DNA of 64,000 bases from positions 124,001-188,000 of the forward strand of contig NZ_SROX01000006.1 of NCBI RefSeq assembly GCF_013141915.1, given 5' to 3'. The stretch is from Cupriavidus necator. GTDB taxonomy: Bacteria; Pseudomonadota; Gammaproteobacteria; Burkholderiales; Burkholderiaceae. A program made the translations under genes and the position numbers. The notes under the pieces are model-generated. The model made no database searches, was not told where the DNA came from, and saw nothing but the letters and a program-made list of their open reading frames with translations. Positions 8,491 to 17,115 of the stretch are shown here, one piece after another. Every line of letters begins with the position of its first letter. Position 1 is the stretch's first letter.

Positions 8491-10680
8491 TTACAGCGCG
8501 GCCCGCAGCCCGATGAAAAAACGCCGGCCCGGTGCCGGCTCGAAGTAGCGCCCGTTGGCCTCGTTGACGATCACCGAGCCGAGGTAGCGCCGGTCGGCCA
8601 GGTTGTCGATGCGCCCGAACAGGTAGAGACGCGTCGGGCCGATCCGGAAGGCATAGCCGGCGCGCAGGTTGAACACGGCATAGCCCGGCGCCGCCTGGGT
8701 GTTGAGGTCGTCGGCATAGACGCGGCTGTCGGCACGCACCTCGGCCCCCAGCGTCAGCGGCGCGAGCGGCCGCCACGACAGCTCCGCGGCGAGGCTGTGG
8801 CGCGCGGTGCCGGGCAGGCGGTTGCCAGCCGCCACAGCCTGTCCCTGCGCGTTGATAAAGCCGTCGCCGAAGCTGGCATCGAGCCAGGTATAGGCCAGGC
8901 CTGCCTCGATCCGGCTGCCGCCGCCCTGCCCCGGCGTGCCGACCTCGTCGAGAAAGCCGGCACGCCAGCCCAGTTCCAGGCCGCGACGGCGCACGCCGCT
9001 GACATTCTGGTAGACGGTGCGCCCGGCATTGTTCGAAAGCGGCACCACCTCGTCGTGGCTGTCGGCATCGAACAGCGCCGCTTCCAGCCGCTGTCGCGCC
9101 GCCTGCCACTTGATGCCAATCTCGCACTGGCGGCTGGTTGATGCCTGCAGGCCCAGGTTGCTGCCGGCGCCGCCGGGACCATAGGCCACCTCGGTCAGCG
9201 TCGGGGTCTCGAAGCCGCGGCCGAGGTTGGCGTAGAGGTTGAGCGAATCCAGCGCGTGCCACACCACGCCAAGCACCGGGCTGATGTTGCGGTAGGTGGC
9301 ATGGCCGCTGTCGTCGGGGCTGGCCGCATTGATGAAATGGTCGGCGATGCCCAGCCGTACCCGGCTGGCGCGCGCCCCGCCCACCAGTTGCCAGGCCGGA
9401 TGGAAGGTCCAGTCGAATTGCGCGAAGGCGCCGAGGTCGGTCGCGGTATTGGTTTCATCGCGGCGCAGCGCGCCTTGGGTGCCGTCCTGGTTGACGTAGC
9501 CGTTGCGGCCGTCGCGCATGCCGTTGGCTTCGAGCCCGGCGCTCCACAGCATGGGCAAGCCAGCGGCGGTGGTGGTGCGCCGGCTCCAGGACAGCGCGGC
9601 GCCGCCGTAAGTGCGGTCCAGGTCAACGATGCCACCGGATGAGGTGGGTGCGGCGCCGCTGAAGCCCAGCCGCTGGTACAGGTTGCGCGTGCCGCCGTAC
9701 AAGCGTGCCGACAGGCTGTCGGTGCCGCCGAGCCGGTGGTCTACCACCACGCCCGCCTGGGTCTGCTCGACTGTCTTGCCGGTATCGAATTGCGTGGCCG
9801 CGGCCACGGCCTGGCGCGGATTGGCATCGGCCTGCGCCCGGGTAAGGCCGAGCGGGTCCTGCGCCAGCGGCTGGTTGAAGTAGTTGAACTGGCCGGTCAC
9901 GCGCGTGCCGCTGGCGGGCTGCGCCACCACTCGGGCATTGAGCTGGTAGCGGCGCGCCGCGCTGTGCTCGCGGTAGCCATCGGTCTGGTAGGTCCACGCA
10001 TCGAGCGAGCCGCCGAGCCGGTCAGTGCCGCCGGACAGCGCCACGCCGGCCTGCCACTGGCCGTCGCTGCCGAGGCCGGTCGATGCGCGTGCGGTGAATC
10101 CATCCGTGGGCGGATCGGGTGTGAACACCTGCACCACCCCGCCCGAGGCATTGCCATACAGCTGCGCGAACGGGCCGCGCAGCACCTCGACACGGCTGGC
10201 ATTGGCCAGGTCGGCCGTGGATGCCTGCCCCTGCCCGTCCGGCATGGTGGCGGGGATGCCGTCGACATAGAGACGCACGCCGCGCACGCCAAAGGTCGAG
10301 CGCGTGCCGAAGCCGCGCACGGCCAACTGCAGGTCCTGCGAATAATTCTGCCGGTCGCGCACCGCCACGCCCGGCACGCCGGCCAGCACCTCCGACAGGC
10401 TCACCAGCGGCGTGGCGCTGCGCAACGGGTCGACCGGCACGCTGTCCACCGCGGCGGGCGCGTCGAAACGGCGCTGCTCGCTGCGCGTGGCGCTGACCAC
10501 TACGTCGGGCAGGGTCTCGCCGGTGGCCGCGGCCACGGCCGTGCCGGGTGCCTCCGCGGCCGGCGCGGCGGCGCTGGCCAGCGCCAGCGCCGCGTACGCC
10601 AGCTTGCCGATGACCTGGAAACGACCCGGGGAACGGTACCGGGGGCGCACTGCCAGGATCTGCCTGCCGCCTGGGTTCAT
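8491..10680 (-). CDS. pqqU: TonB-dependent receptor, PqqU (YncD) type
   Basis: This 729-residue outer-membrane receptor has a plug domain (roughly residues 55-185) starting LPDVVVSATRSEQRR, and a 22-strand barrel ending in a typical aromatic terminal strand region (RRFFIGLRAAL). The plug stretch GFGTRSTFGVRGVRLYVDGI and the barrel end SVIVNEANGRYFEPAPGR closely match E. coli YncD, which is known as the pyrroloquinoline quinone importer PqqU. By analogy it may take up PQQ for periplasmic dehydrogenases; the ligand is inferred, not shown. The start at 10680 is chosen because a basic stretch and signal-like segment (KLAYAALALASAAAPAAEA) follow. No Shine-Dalgarno sequence is obvious. A partner inner-membrane transporter is not adjacent. 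Confidence 0.85.
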   Translation of the reverse strand: MNPGGRQILAVRPRYRSPGRFQVIGKLAYAALALASAAAPAAEAPGTAVAAATGETLPDVVVSATRSEQRRFDAPAAVDSVPVDPLRSATPLVSLSEVLAGVPGVAVRDRQNYSQDLQLAVRGFGTRSTFGVRGVRLYVDGIPATMPDGQGQASTADLANASRVEVLRGPFAQLYGNASGGVVQVFTPDPPTDGFTARASTGLGSDGQWQAGVALSGGTDRLGGSLDAWTYQTDGYREHSAARRYQLNARVVAQPASGTRVTGQFNYFNQPLAQDPLGLTRAQADANPRQAVAAATQFDTGKTVEQTQAGVVVDHRLGGTDSLSARLYGGTRNLYQRLGFSGAAPTSSGGIVDLDRTYGGAALSWSRRTTTAAGLPMLWSAGLEANGMRDGRNGYVNQDGTQGALRRDETNTATDLGAFAQFDWTFHPAWQLVGGARASRVRLGIADHFINAASPDDSGHATYRNISPVLGVVWHALDSLNLYANLGRGFETPTLTEVAYGPGGAGSNLGLQASTSRQCEIGIKWQAARQRLEAALFDADSHDEVVPLSNNAGRTVYQNVSGVRRRGLELGWRAGFLDEVGTPGQGGGSRIEAGLAYTWLDASFGDGFINAQGQAVAAGNRLPGTARHSLAAELSWRPLAPLTLGAEVRADSRVYADDLNTQAAPGYAVFNLRAGYAFRIGPTRLYLFGRIDNLADRRYLGSVIVNEANGRYFEPAPGRRFFIGLRAAL

Positions 10681-10999
10681 GGAAATCGGAAGCGGTTGCG
10701 GGTTGGGGCGCGATGGCGCCAATGGGGGCAGCGCCGTACGTGGGTGGATATGGCGCAACTTTAGCCCGCCCGCGCCACCCTGGCTATGCGCCACGGCGTC
10801 GGGAAAACCCGGGATCTGGGCGGTACCAGACTAGCGAACCTATATTCAGAAAATTTCAACAACTTATTGCGGAATGGCCCCTGCCTGCGCTCCGGCTCCC
10901 CCCTAAACTCTCCTTCACCAACCGCTGCATCCCGCACCGTTTCTACATAGGGAAGCAGCATAAAGACATTCAGATTTTCGAAACCAAAGGACCCGAATC
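10681..10999. other. Divergent intergenic region, TonB receptor / flavodoxin gene
   Basis: These 319 bp separate two divergent genes. A clearly AT-rich patch at about 10838-10875 (CCTATATTCAGAAAATTTC) stands out from the GC-rich surroundings and probably holds promoter elements. I find no convincing Fur-box-like palindrome and no small gene. Confidence 0.4.
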
Positions 11000-11620
11000 A
11001 TGACCACCGCCCCCACCCGCGTCGCCATCGTCTACCACAGCGGCTACGGCCACACCGCCAGGCAAGCCCAGGCCGTCGCGCGCGGCGCAGGCCGTGTGGC
11101 GGGCACCGAAAGCCTGCTGATCCCGGTCGAAGACATCGACCAGCACTGGGATACCCTGGAACAGGTCGATGCCATCATCTTCGGCGCGCCGACCTACATG
11201 GGCAGCGCCTCGGCCCAGTTCAAGGGCTTCATGGACGCGACCTCGCGCAACGTCTTTGCCAAGGGCGGCAAATGGGCCAACAAGGTCGCCGCCGGCTTTA
11301 CCAACGCGGCCTCGCGCTCCGGCGACAAGCTGGCCACGCTGCAGCAGATCGCCATCTTCGCGGCGCAGCACGGCATGCACTGGGTCAACCTGGGTCTGCC
11401 GCCGGGCCACAACAACTCCAAGTCGACCGAGGACTCGCTGAACCGCCACGGGTTCTTCCTGGGCGCGGCCGCGCAGTCGGATGCGGATGTGAGTGCCGAG
11501 GTGGCCCCGCCTCCGGCCGACCTGCGTACCGCCGAGCACCTGGGCGCGCGCGTGGCCGAAGTCGCGCAGCAGCTGGTCGCGGGCCGGCAGGCGCTGGCGG
11601 CGCTGAAAGAAGCGGCCTGA
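11000..11620 (+). CDS. Flavodoxin-fold NAD(P)H:quinone oxidoreductase-like protein
   Basis: This 206-residue soluble protein begins with the FMN phosphate-binding loop of flavodoxins (YHSGYGHTARQAQAVARGA, residues 12-30). The second FMN loop is FGAPTYMGSASAQFKGFMD and the third is AAGFTNAASRSGDK. The layout is that of WrbA-like reductases, which keep quinones in the two-electron-reduced state, but the loop residues differ from true WrbA, so I call only the fold and likely chemistry. AAAGGA lies 8 nt before the start. It reads away from the TonB receptor and is followed 145 bp later by a chemotaxis receptor. Confidence 0.85.
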   Translation: MTTAPTRVAIVYHSGYGHTARQAQAVARGAGRVAGTESLLIPVEDIDQHWDTLEQVDAIIFGAPTYMGSASAQFKGFMDATSRNVFAKGGKWANKVAAGFTNAASRSGDKLATLQQIAIFAAQHGMHWVNLGLPPGHNNSKSTEDSLNRHGFFLGAAAQSDADVSAEVAPPPADLRTAEHLGARVAEVAQQLVAGRQALAALKEAA

Positions 11621-11764
11621 GGGAGGCGCCGCGAGCCATGAAGGCGCTGGCCTGTCCAGCGCAGGCCCGATCGTCCCTGAAAGAATCTGTTAAAGCCCTC
11701 GCCCCTCACGGCCGTTAAGCAATGGGGTCGCAATAGAGTCGCAGTGGGACGGAGGGAGACAGAC

Positions 11765-12856
11765 ATGCAGAACCTGGGGATTCGCATACGCCTGGGCGCG
11801 GCGTTTGGCGCCATGTGGTCGCTGATGGCGATCGGGATCGCGGTGGCCTTGCCGCGCCTGCAGGAGGCCGCCGACGCGCGGCGCCTGCTGATCGCGCTGG
11901 CCGCGGCCGGCCTGTGCGTGGCGGTGGGCGCGGTCTGGGGGCTGGCGCGCGGCATCGAGGCGCCTTTGGCCGAAGCCGTCCACATTGCCGAAACCGTGGC
12001 TGCGGGGGACCTCAGCCAGGAGTTCAACACCGAACGAGGCGGCGAGTTCGGCCGGCTGCTGGGCGGGCTGGGCGAAATGGAAGACATGCTAACCGGCCTG
12101 GTGACGCGCATCCGCACTGCCACCGACTCCATCACCGATGCTTCGCACCAGATTGCGGCGGGCAATACCGACCTGTCGCAGCGCACCGAAGAACAGGCCG
12201 CGGCGCTGCAGCAAACGGCGTCGAGCATGGGCGAACTGACCGCGATGGTGCAGCAGAACACCGAACGCGCCCGCGCCGCCAACGGCATGGCGGCCAACGC
12301 TTCCGGCATTGCCGCGCGCGGTGGCGAAGTGGTGGGCAACGTGGTCCAGACCATGTCGGCGATCAGCGCCAGCTCGCGCAAGGTCACCGACATCATTGAA
12401 GTGATCGAGGGCATCGCCTTCCAGACCAATATCCTGGCGCTGAACGCCGCGGTGGAAGCCGCGCGCGCGGGCGAACAAGGCCGCGGCTTCGCCGTGGTAG
12501 CGGGCGAGGTGCGCACGCTGGCGCAGCGCAGCGCCGCCGCGGCGCGCGAGATCAAGCAGCTGATCGACGATTCGGTGCAGCAGGTGGACAGCGGCTCGGC
12601 GCTGGTGGGTCGCGCCGGCGAAACCATGCAGGAGATCGTCCAGGCGGTGGCCAGCGTCACCGGGCTGCTGGGCGAGATTACCACGGCGTCTGAACAGCAA
12701 AGCGCCGGCATTGCCCAGGTCAACGAAGCCGTGGCGCAGATGGACACCGTGACGCAGCAAAATGCGGCACTGGTGGAGCAGGCGGCCAGCGCATCGCAGG
12801 CATTGGCGGGGCAGGCAACGGAACTGCAGCAGGTGGTGGGGGAATTCAGGCTGTAG
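11765..12856 (+). CDS. Methyl-accepting chemotaxis protein without a ligand-binding domain
   Basis: The 363-residue receptor has two membrane segments (about residues 8-25 and 40-60) separated by only about 15 residues, so there is essentially no periplasmic sensory domain. A HAMP region follows, then the long signalling coiled coil. The conserved tip hairpin is seen in [20 protein letters not shown] and the downstream [11 protein letters not shown], which contact CheA and CheW. No C-terminal pentapeptide tether for CheR is visible. Such short receptors may sense membrane or intracellular state. The start at 11765 follows a GGAGG-type site. A GC-rich hairpin lies directly behind the stop codon. 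Confidence 0.92.
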   Translation: MQNLGIRIRLGAAFGAMWSLMAIGIAVALPRLQEAADARRLLIALAAAGLCVAVGAVWGLARGIEAPLAEAVHIAETVAAGDLSQEFNTERGGEFGRLLGGLGEMEDMLTGLVTRIRTATDSITDASHQIAAGNTDLSQRTEEQAAALQQTASSMGELTAMVQQNTERARAANGMAANASGIAARGGEVVGNVVQTMSAISASSRKVTDIIEVIEGIAFQTNILALNAAVEAARAGEQGRGFAVVAGEVRTLAQRSAAAAREIKQLIDDSVQQVDSGSALVGRAGETMQEIVQAVASVTGLLGEITTASEQQSAGIAQVNEAVAQMDTVTQQNAALVEQAASASQALAGQATELQQVVGEFRL

Positions 12857-12857
12857 G

Positions 12858-12877
12858 GTCGAGGGCCAGCCCTCGAC
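12858..12877 (+). terminator. Hairpin directly after the chemotaxis receptor gene
   Basis: GTCGAGGGC (12858-12866) pairs with GCCCTCGAC (12869-12877), starting 2 bp after the stop codon. There is no T-tract, so termination strength is uncertain. Confidence 0.45.
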
Positions 12878-12963
12878 GGCAGGATCCTTGCGGCGTACCC
12901 GCAACAGGTCGCACGGGCCATCTATCGCATGATGCGCCGACGAGAAGTAACGAATGTTCTGCG

Positions 12964-13006
12964 CTCACCCCCTTCCCTCTCCCGCAAGCGGAGAGGGGAG
13001 CAAACC
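12964..13006 (-). repeat. Dispersed palindromic repeat, copy 1
   Basis: Read on the minus strand this copy is GGTTTGCTCCCCTCTCCGCT followed by TGCGGGAGAGGGAAGGGGGTGAG. The core CTCTCCGCTTGCGGGAGAG can fold on itself. Related copies occur at 21066-21106, 25483-25525 and 25601-25636, always between genes. This is a REP/BIME-like extragenic element. Confidence 0.75.
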
Positions 13007-13032
13007 AGCAGCACGCCGTAGCTTCCAGTGCT

Positions 13033-14370
13033 TCAGGCCGAGACGCTGGCCGGCAGCACCGCCTGCACCGCAGCTACAAAGCGCTCCACGATGTGGTCGA
13101 TATCCCGCGGCGTGCAGATGAACGGCGGTGCGAACAGCACGTGGTCGCCATGGACGCCGTCGACCGTGCCTCCCATCGGATAAACCAGCAGCCCGTTCCG
13201 CATCGCGGCGGATTTTAGCCGCGCATGGGTCTTCAGCGCGGGGGCGAGCGTGGCCTTGCTGTCGCGGTCGGCGACGAATTCCACGCCGACCAACAGGCCG
13301 CGTCCGCGCACGTCGCCCAGGTTGGGATGGTCATCCAGCGCCTCGCGCAGCCGGCTGCGCAGTTGCTCGCCGCGCGCCAGCACATTGGCCAGCAGTCCCT
13401 CCTCGGCGATGGTACGCTGTACCGCCAATGCCGCGGCACACGCCGTGGCATGGCCGATATAAGTGTGGCCGTGCTGGAAGAAGCCGCTGCCGCCGGCGAT
13501 GGCGTCATAGATCCGGCGCGTCGACAGCATCGCGCCGATGGGCTGGTAGCCCGCGCCCAGGCCCTTGGCGATGGTGACGATGTCCGGCACCACGCCATCC
13601 TCTTCGCACGCGAAAAGGTAGCCGGTGCGGCCCATGCCTGACATCACCTCATCGAGGATCAGCAATACGCCGTACTTGTCGCAGACCGCGCGGATGCGCT
13701 TCAGGTAGTCGCCCACCGGTGGCACCGCGCCGGCGGTGGCGCCCACCACGGTTTCGGCGACGAACGCCGCCACGGTGTCCGGGCCCAGTTCCAGGATCTT
13801 TGCTTCGAGCTCGTCGGCCAGGCGCTGCGCGTACTGGGCGTCGGTCTCGCCCGCTTGGCGGTCGCGGTAGGCGTAGCACGGCGACACATGATGCGCCGGC
13901 ACCAGCAGCGGCAGGAATGGCTCGCGCCGCCAGGCGTTGCCGCCGATCGCGAGCGCGCCCAGCGTATTGCCGTGGTAGCTCTGCCGGCGCGCGATGAAAT
14001 GGCGGCGCGCGGGCTGCCCCACCTCGACAAAGTACTGGCGCGCCAGCTTCAGCGCCGATTCCACCGCCTCGGAGCCGCCCGAGACGAAATAGACGTGGTC
14101 GAGGTCGCCCGGCGCGGCCTGCGCCAGCGTCTCGGCCAGCGTTTCGGAAACCTCGGTGGTGAAGAACGAGGTATGCGCGTAGGCGATGGTGTCGAGCTGC
14201 GCCTTGATCGCCTCGATCACGCGCGGATGGCCGTGCCCAAGGCACGATACGGCGGCGCCGCCGCAGGCGTCCAGATAGCGCCGGCCGGTGCTGTCGATCA
14301 GTTCGATGCCCTGCCCGGCAACGGCAACAGGCAGTTGCTGGCGCGGATTGCGATGAAATACGTGGGTCAT
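13033..14370 (-). CDS. PLP-dependent class III aminotransferase
   Basis: This 445-residue fold-type I enzyme moves an amino group, usually from an omega-amino or amine substrate to an oxo acid. Visible marks are the cofactor-phosphate segment GGSEAVESALKLARQY (about residues 96-111), the Asp in LILDEVMSGMGRTG that contacts the pyridine nitrogen, and the Schiff-base Lys in TIAKGLGAGYQPIGAML. The start at 14370 gives a family-typical N-terminus (MTHVFHRNP); no strong ribosome site is visible. It is the last gene of a Bug receptor, aminoacylase, aminotransferase operon, 34 bp after the aminoacylase stop. I infer that it acts on the amine or amino acid released by that enzyme. Confidence 0.9.
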   Translation of the reverse strand: MTHVFHRNPRQQLPVAVAGQGIELIDSTGRRYLDACGGAAVSCLGHGHPRVIEAIKAQLDTIAYAHTSFFTTEVSETLAETLAQAAPGDLDHVYFVSGGSEAVESALKLARQYFVEVGQPARRHFIARRQSYHGNTLGALAIGGNAWRREPFLPLLVPAHHVSPCYAYRDRQAGETDAQYAQRLADELEAKILELGPDTVAAFVAETVVGATAGAVPPVGDYLKRIRAVCDKYGVLLILDEVMSGMGRTGYLFACEEDGVVPDIVTIAKGLGAGYQPIGAMLSTRRIYDAIAGGSGFFQHGHTYIGHATACAAALAVQRTIAEEGLLANVLARGEQLRSRLREALDDHPNLGDVRGRGLLVGVEFVADRDSKATLAPALKTHARLKSAAMRNGLLVYPMGGTVDGVHGDHVLFAPPFICTPRDIDHIVERFVAAVQAVLPASVSA

Positions 14371-14404
14371 GATGAGGGTGGTGGTGGCGATGCCCGGCCG
14401 CGCG

Positions 14405-15919
14405 TCAGTGGCGCGCGGCGGAACGGTTGGCGATGGCAAGGCGCCGCAGCACGCGGCCGGAGAAGGCGGGCAGCGCGCTGCCGGCCGCGTCCTCGGCCCC
14501 CGCCGGCGCGGACTGTTCCCAGACCCGCGCGCCGTTGACCCAGACGCCGTGGATGCCGGTGCTCAGCTGCAACGGGTCGGCGAAGGTGGCACGGTCCCGC
14601 ACGCGCTGCGCATCGAACAGGACCAGGTCGGCAAACGCACCCGGCGCGATCCGGCCGCGGTCTTGCAGGCCGTATTGCTGCGCGGCCAGCCCGGACATCT
14701 TGTGGATCGCGGCCTCGAGCGTCATCAGCTGGTCTTCGCGCACCATGCGCGCGAGGATGCGCGGGAAGGTGCCCCATTGGCGCGGATGCGGGCGCGGGTC
14801 GAACGGCAGGCCGTCGGAGCCGAACATGGTCAGCGGGAACTGCGCGATGCGCGCGACGTCGCGCTCGTCCATGATGAAATAGATCGCCGCCGCGGGACGC
14901 AGCTTGTCGAGCAGCGCGTCCTCGTCCAGCCCCAACTCCTGCATCAGTTCATGGAAGTCACGGCCGCCAGCCGCGGGGTAGCCGGTGGACCAGGTGATCA
15001 GCGTGCGCGTGGACTGGCGCACGCGGTCCAGCCGCAGCATGGTCGAGGTCGCGGGATAAGGGTGGCAGTCCAGGCACAACGGCTGCAGGCGCGCGGCGTC
15101 GGCGAGCAGGCCCAGCGTTTCGGCCGAGCGGCCATGGTTGCGCTTGCCCGCCACCTTGTGGTGCGAGAACACCACCGGGCAGTCCAGCGCGCGGCCGATG
15201 CGCAGCGCTTCCTCGATCGACGGCACGATCGCGTCGGTCTCGTCGCGCAGGTGCGTGGAATAGATGCCGCCATGCGTGCGGACCGGCGCGCAGACGGCGA
15301 TGATCTCGGCCTCGGTAGCGGCGGCCGCGGGCGGATAGAACGTGCCGGTCGACACACCGAAGGCGCCGGCCTCCATCGCCAGCCTGACCTCGTCGCGCAT
15401 CGCGGCGATTTCCGCGTCACTGGCGGGCCGGTCCAGTTCCGGCATCGCGCGCACGCGCAGCGTGGAGTGTCCCAGCAGCGGCACCACGTTGACGTTGGCC
15501 GGCGCCGTGCGCAGCGTGTCGAGCCATTGCGCGAAGGTATCGAAGCGGAACAGCGCGGGCGGGCCCAGCAAGTCCAGCGGCTGCGGCGGCGCGTTGCTGA
15601 CCAGCGGTGCCACGCTGATGCCGCAGTTGCCGGTCACCACCGTGGTAATGCCCTGCGACACCTTGGGCGTCATGTCCCGGTGCACCAGCAGGTAGCCGTC
15701 GTCATGCGTATGGGCGTCGATAAAGCCAGGCGCCAGCACGCGGCCGGCCGCGTCGACGGTATGGTCGGCGGCCATGCCGTCGCAGTCGCCCACGGCGACG
15801 ATGCGGTCGCCCGCAACGGCGACGTCGGCGATGCGGCGGGCCGCGCCCGTGCCGTCCACGACCGTGGCGTTGCGGAAGATCAGGTCGGCGCGCCGGGGCG
15901 CGGGGGAAGGCGATGCCAT
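14405..15919 (-). CDS. N-acyl-D-amino-acid deacylase-like amidohydrolase
   Basis: This 504-residue enzyme belongs to the D-aminoacylase branch of the amidohydrolase superfamily, which splits N-acyl-D-amino acids or related amides. It opens with the small beta-domain FRNATVVDGTGAARRIADVA. The metal-binding HxH is in LAPGFIDAHTHDDGYLL, a further metal site in VTGNCGISVAP, His residues in YSTHLRDETD and FSHHKVAGKRNHG, and the catalytic Asp in MFGSDGLPFDPRPHPR. Length and order of motifs are normal. The start at 15919 has AAAGGAC upstream; the frame extends 78 residues further as non-homologous sequence. It lies 25 bp behind a Bug receptor gene, which suggests uptake and hydrolysis of the same compound. 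Confidence 0.9.
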   Translation of the reverse strand: MASPSPAPRRADLIFRNATVVDGTGAARRIADVAVAGDRIVAVGDCDGMAADHTVDAAGRVLAPGFIDAHTHDDGYLLVHRDMTPKVSQGITTVVTGNCGISVAPLVSNAPPQPLDLLGPPALFRFDTFAQWLDTLRTAPANVNVVPLLGHSTLRVRAMPELDRPASDAEIAAMRDEVRLAMEAGAFGVSTGTFYPPAAAATEAEIIAVCAPVRTHGGIYSTHLRDETDAIVPSIEEALRIGRALDCPVVFSHHKVAGKRNHGRSAETLGLLADAARLQPLCLDCHPYPATSTMLRLDRVRQSTRTLITWSTGYPAAGGRDFHELMQELGLDEDALLDKLRPAAAIYFIMDERDVARIAQFPLTMFGSDGLPFDPRPHPRQWGTFPRILARMVREDQLMTLEAAIHKMSGLAAQQYGLQDRGRIAPGAFADLVLFDAQRVRDRATFADPLQLSTGIHGVWVNGARVWEQSAPAGAEDAAGSALPAFSGRVLRRLAIANRSAARH

Positions 15920-15944
15920 GTTGGTCCTTTTCTCGTCACTGGCT

Positions 15945-16934
15945 TTACTGCGGCGCGATGCCCGCCTGCCTGACCACGGCCGCCCATTTGTCGGTTTCCC
16001 GCGCGGCATAGCCGGCCAGCGCCTGCGGCGTGCCACCGACGGTCTCGGCGCCCAGCGCGGCGAACTTTTCCCGGATAGCCGGTTCCGCCAGCGCGCGGTT
16101 GAAGGCGCCATTGAGCTTGCCCACCACGTCAGCAGAGGTGCCCTGCGGCGCAACCAGGCCGCCCCACGCCACGCCCTCGAAACCCGGCACGCCGGATTCC
16201 GCGATGGTGGGCAGCGCCGGCAGCAGCGGTGAACGCGCCAGGCTGGTCACCGCCAGCGGCCTGAGCCGGCCGGCCTTGATCAAGGGCAGGATGGTCGGCA
16301 TGTTGTCGATCAGCACATGGACCTGGCCGCCCATCACATCGGTGGCGGCCTGCGGGCTGCCCTTGTAGCCGACATGGGTCCAGGCAAGCCCCGCCTTGTC
16401 CGCCAGCAACTGCCCGGTGAGGTGCCCGGACGTGCCTTGCCCCGGCGAGGCATAGGTGAGCTTGTCCGGATTGGCCTGGATGTAGGCCACCAGTTCGGCA
16501 AAGGTCTTCACCGGCATGTCGGGCCTGACCGCGATCACGTTCGGGACCTTGAACAGCAGCACCACCGGCACGAAGGCATCGGGCCGGTATGGCAGCTTGC
16601 GGAAGGTGCTCTTGTTGATCGACAGCGTGACGTTGTTGGCGTAGCCAAGCGTGTAGCCGTCGGGCGCGGCGCGCTCCAGTTCGGAGATGCCGATCACGCC
16701 CGAAGCACCGGGCTTGTTGTCGATCACGAAGGACTGGCCCAGCGACTTGCCAGCCTCGGCACCCAGCGCGCGCATCAGCACGTCCGGACTGCCGCCGGCC
16801 GCCGACGGCACCACCAGGCGGATCGGACGCACCGGATAAGTATCCGCCAGCGCCGGGCCGGCCAGGACAGACGCGCCCAGCCATAACAGGGTGGCCAGCG
16901 ATCGCCGCTTTTGCTGCTGCCTTTGCTCTTGCAT
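15945..16934 (-). CDS. Bug-family periplasmic receptor (tripartite tricarboxylate transporter type)
   Basis: This 329-residue secreted binding protein has a signal peptide (residues 1-30, basic then LATLLWLGASVLAGPALA). The Bug signature YPVRPIRLVVPSAAGGSPDVLMRAL follows, and then NKPGASGVIG. Later blocks include YASPGQGTSGHL and HVGYKGSPQAATDVMGGQV, which shape the carboxylate-binding cleft. No TctB or TctA membrane gene is adjacent, as is common for the many orphan Bug proteins of Burkholderiales. It is the first gene of an operon with an aminoacylase and an aminotransferase, and its promoter overlaps an operator shared with the neighbouring amidase operon. Confidence 0.93.
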   Translation of the reverse strand: MQEQRQQQKRRSLATLLWLGASVLAGPALADTYPVRPIRLVVPSAAGGSPDVLMRALGAEAGKSLGQSFVIDNKPGASGVIGISELERAAPDGYTLGYANNVTLSINKSTFRKLPYRPDAFVPVVLLFKVPNVIAVRPDMPVKTFAELVAYIQANPDKLTYASPGQGTSGHLTGQLLADKAGLAWTHVGYKGSPQAATDVMGGQVHVLIDNMPTILPLIKAGRLRPLAVTSLARSPLLPALPTIAESGVPGFEGVAWGGLVAPQGTSADVVGKLNGAFNRALAEPAIREKFAALGAETVGGTPQALAGYAARETDKWAAVVRQAGIAPQ

Positions 16935-16981
16935 CTCGATATCCCGTTCAGTACCTGGGGTCGGCCCGGTTACGCGCTTGC

Positions 16982-17011
16982 AGTATAGGGGCGCCACCGC
17001 GGTCGATGCAA
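16982..17011 (-). promoter_or_regulatory. Predicted sigma-70 promoter of the Bug/aminoacylase operon
   Basis: On the minus strand TTGCAT (17011-17006) and TATACT (16987-16982) are separated by 18 nt. The -35 shares bases with the palindrome at 17008-17021, so a protein bound there would block polymerase. Predicted start of transcription is near 16975. Confidence 0.5.
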
Positions 17012-17021
17012 CATATGTTTC
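17008..17021. promoter_or_regulatory. Candidate operator A (GAAACATATGTTTC-like)
   Basis: GCAACATATGTTTC matches the palindrome GAAACATATGTTTC at 13 of 14 positions and overlaps the predicted -35 of the Bug operon, about 80 bp before the start codon. Related sites are 17097-17110 and 20027-20040. Confidence 0.55.
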
Positions 17022-17096
17022 GTTCACCGTCTGAACACAACATAATTACCCCAATGACTTTCACAAATCATCGCTAAATATGAAACGACGTGAAAT

Positions 17097-17110
17097 GAAA
17101 CATTCGTTAC
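17097..17110. promoter_or_regulatory. Candidate operator C (same motif)
   Basis: GAAACATTCGTTAC lies between the amidase stop codon and operator A, with centres 89 bp apart. A further half-like copy, GAAACGACGTGAAA, begins at 17082. Paired sites at this distance could allow looping. Confidence 0.45.
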
Positions 17111-17115
17111 GTTGA

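Noticed and set aside
6313-9141. A 942-codon open frame on the plus strand, antisense to the trehalase, MFS and TonB receptor genes
   Set aside because: It spans three recognisable genes on the other strand; its product is Arg/His/Gln-rich without domains. It is a high-GC antisense shadow.
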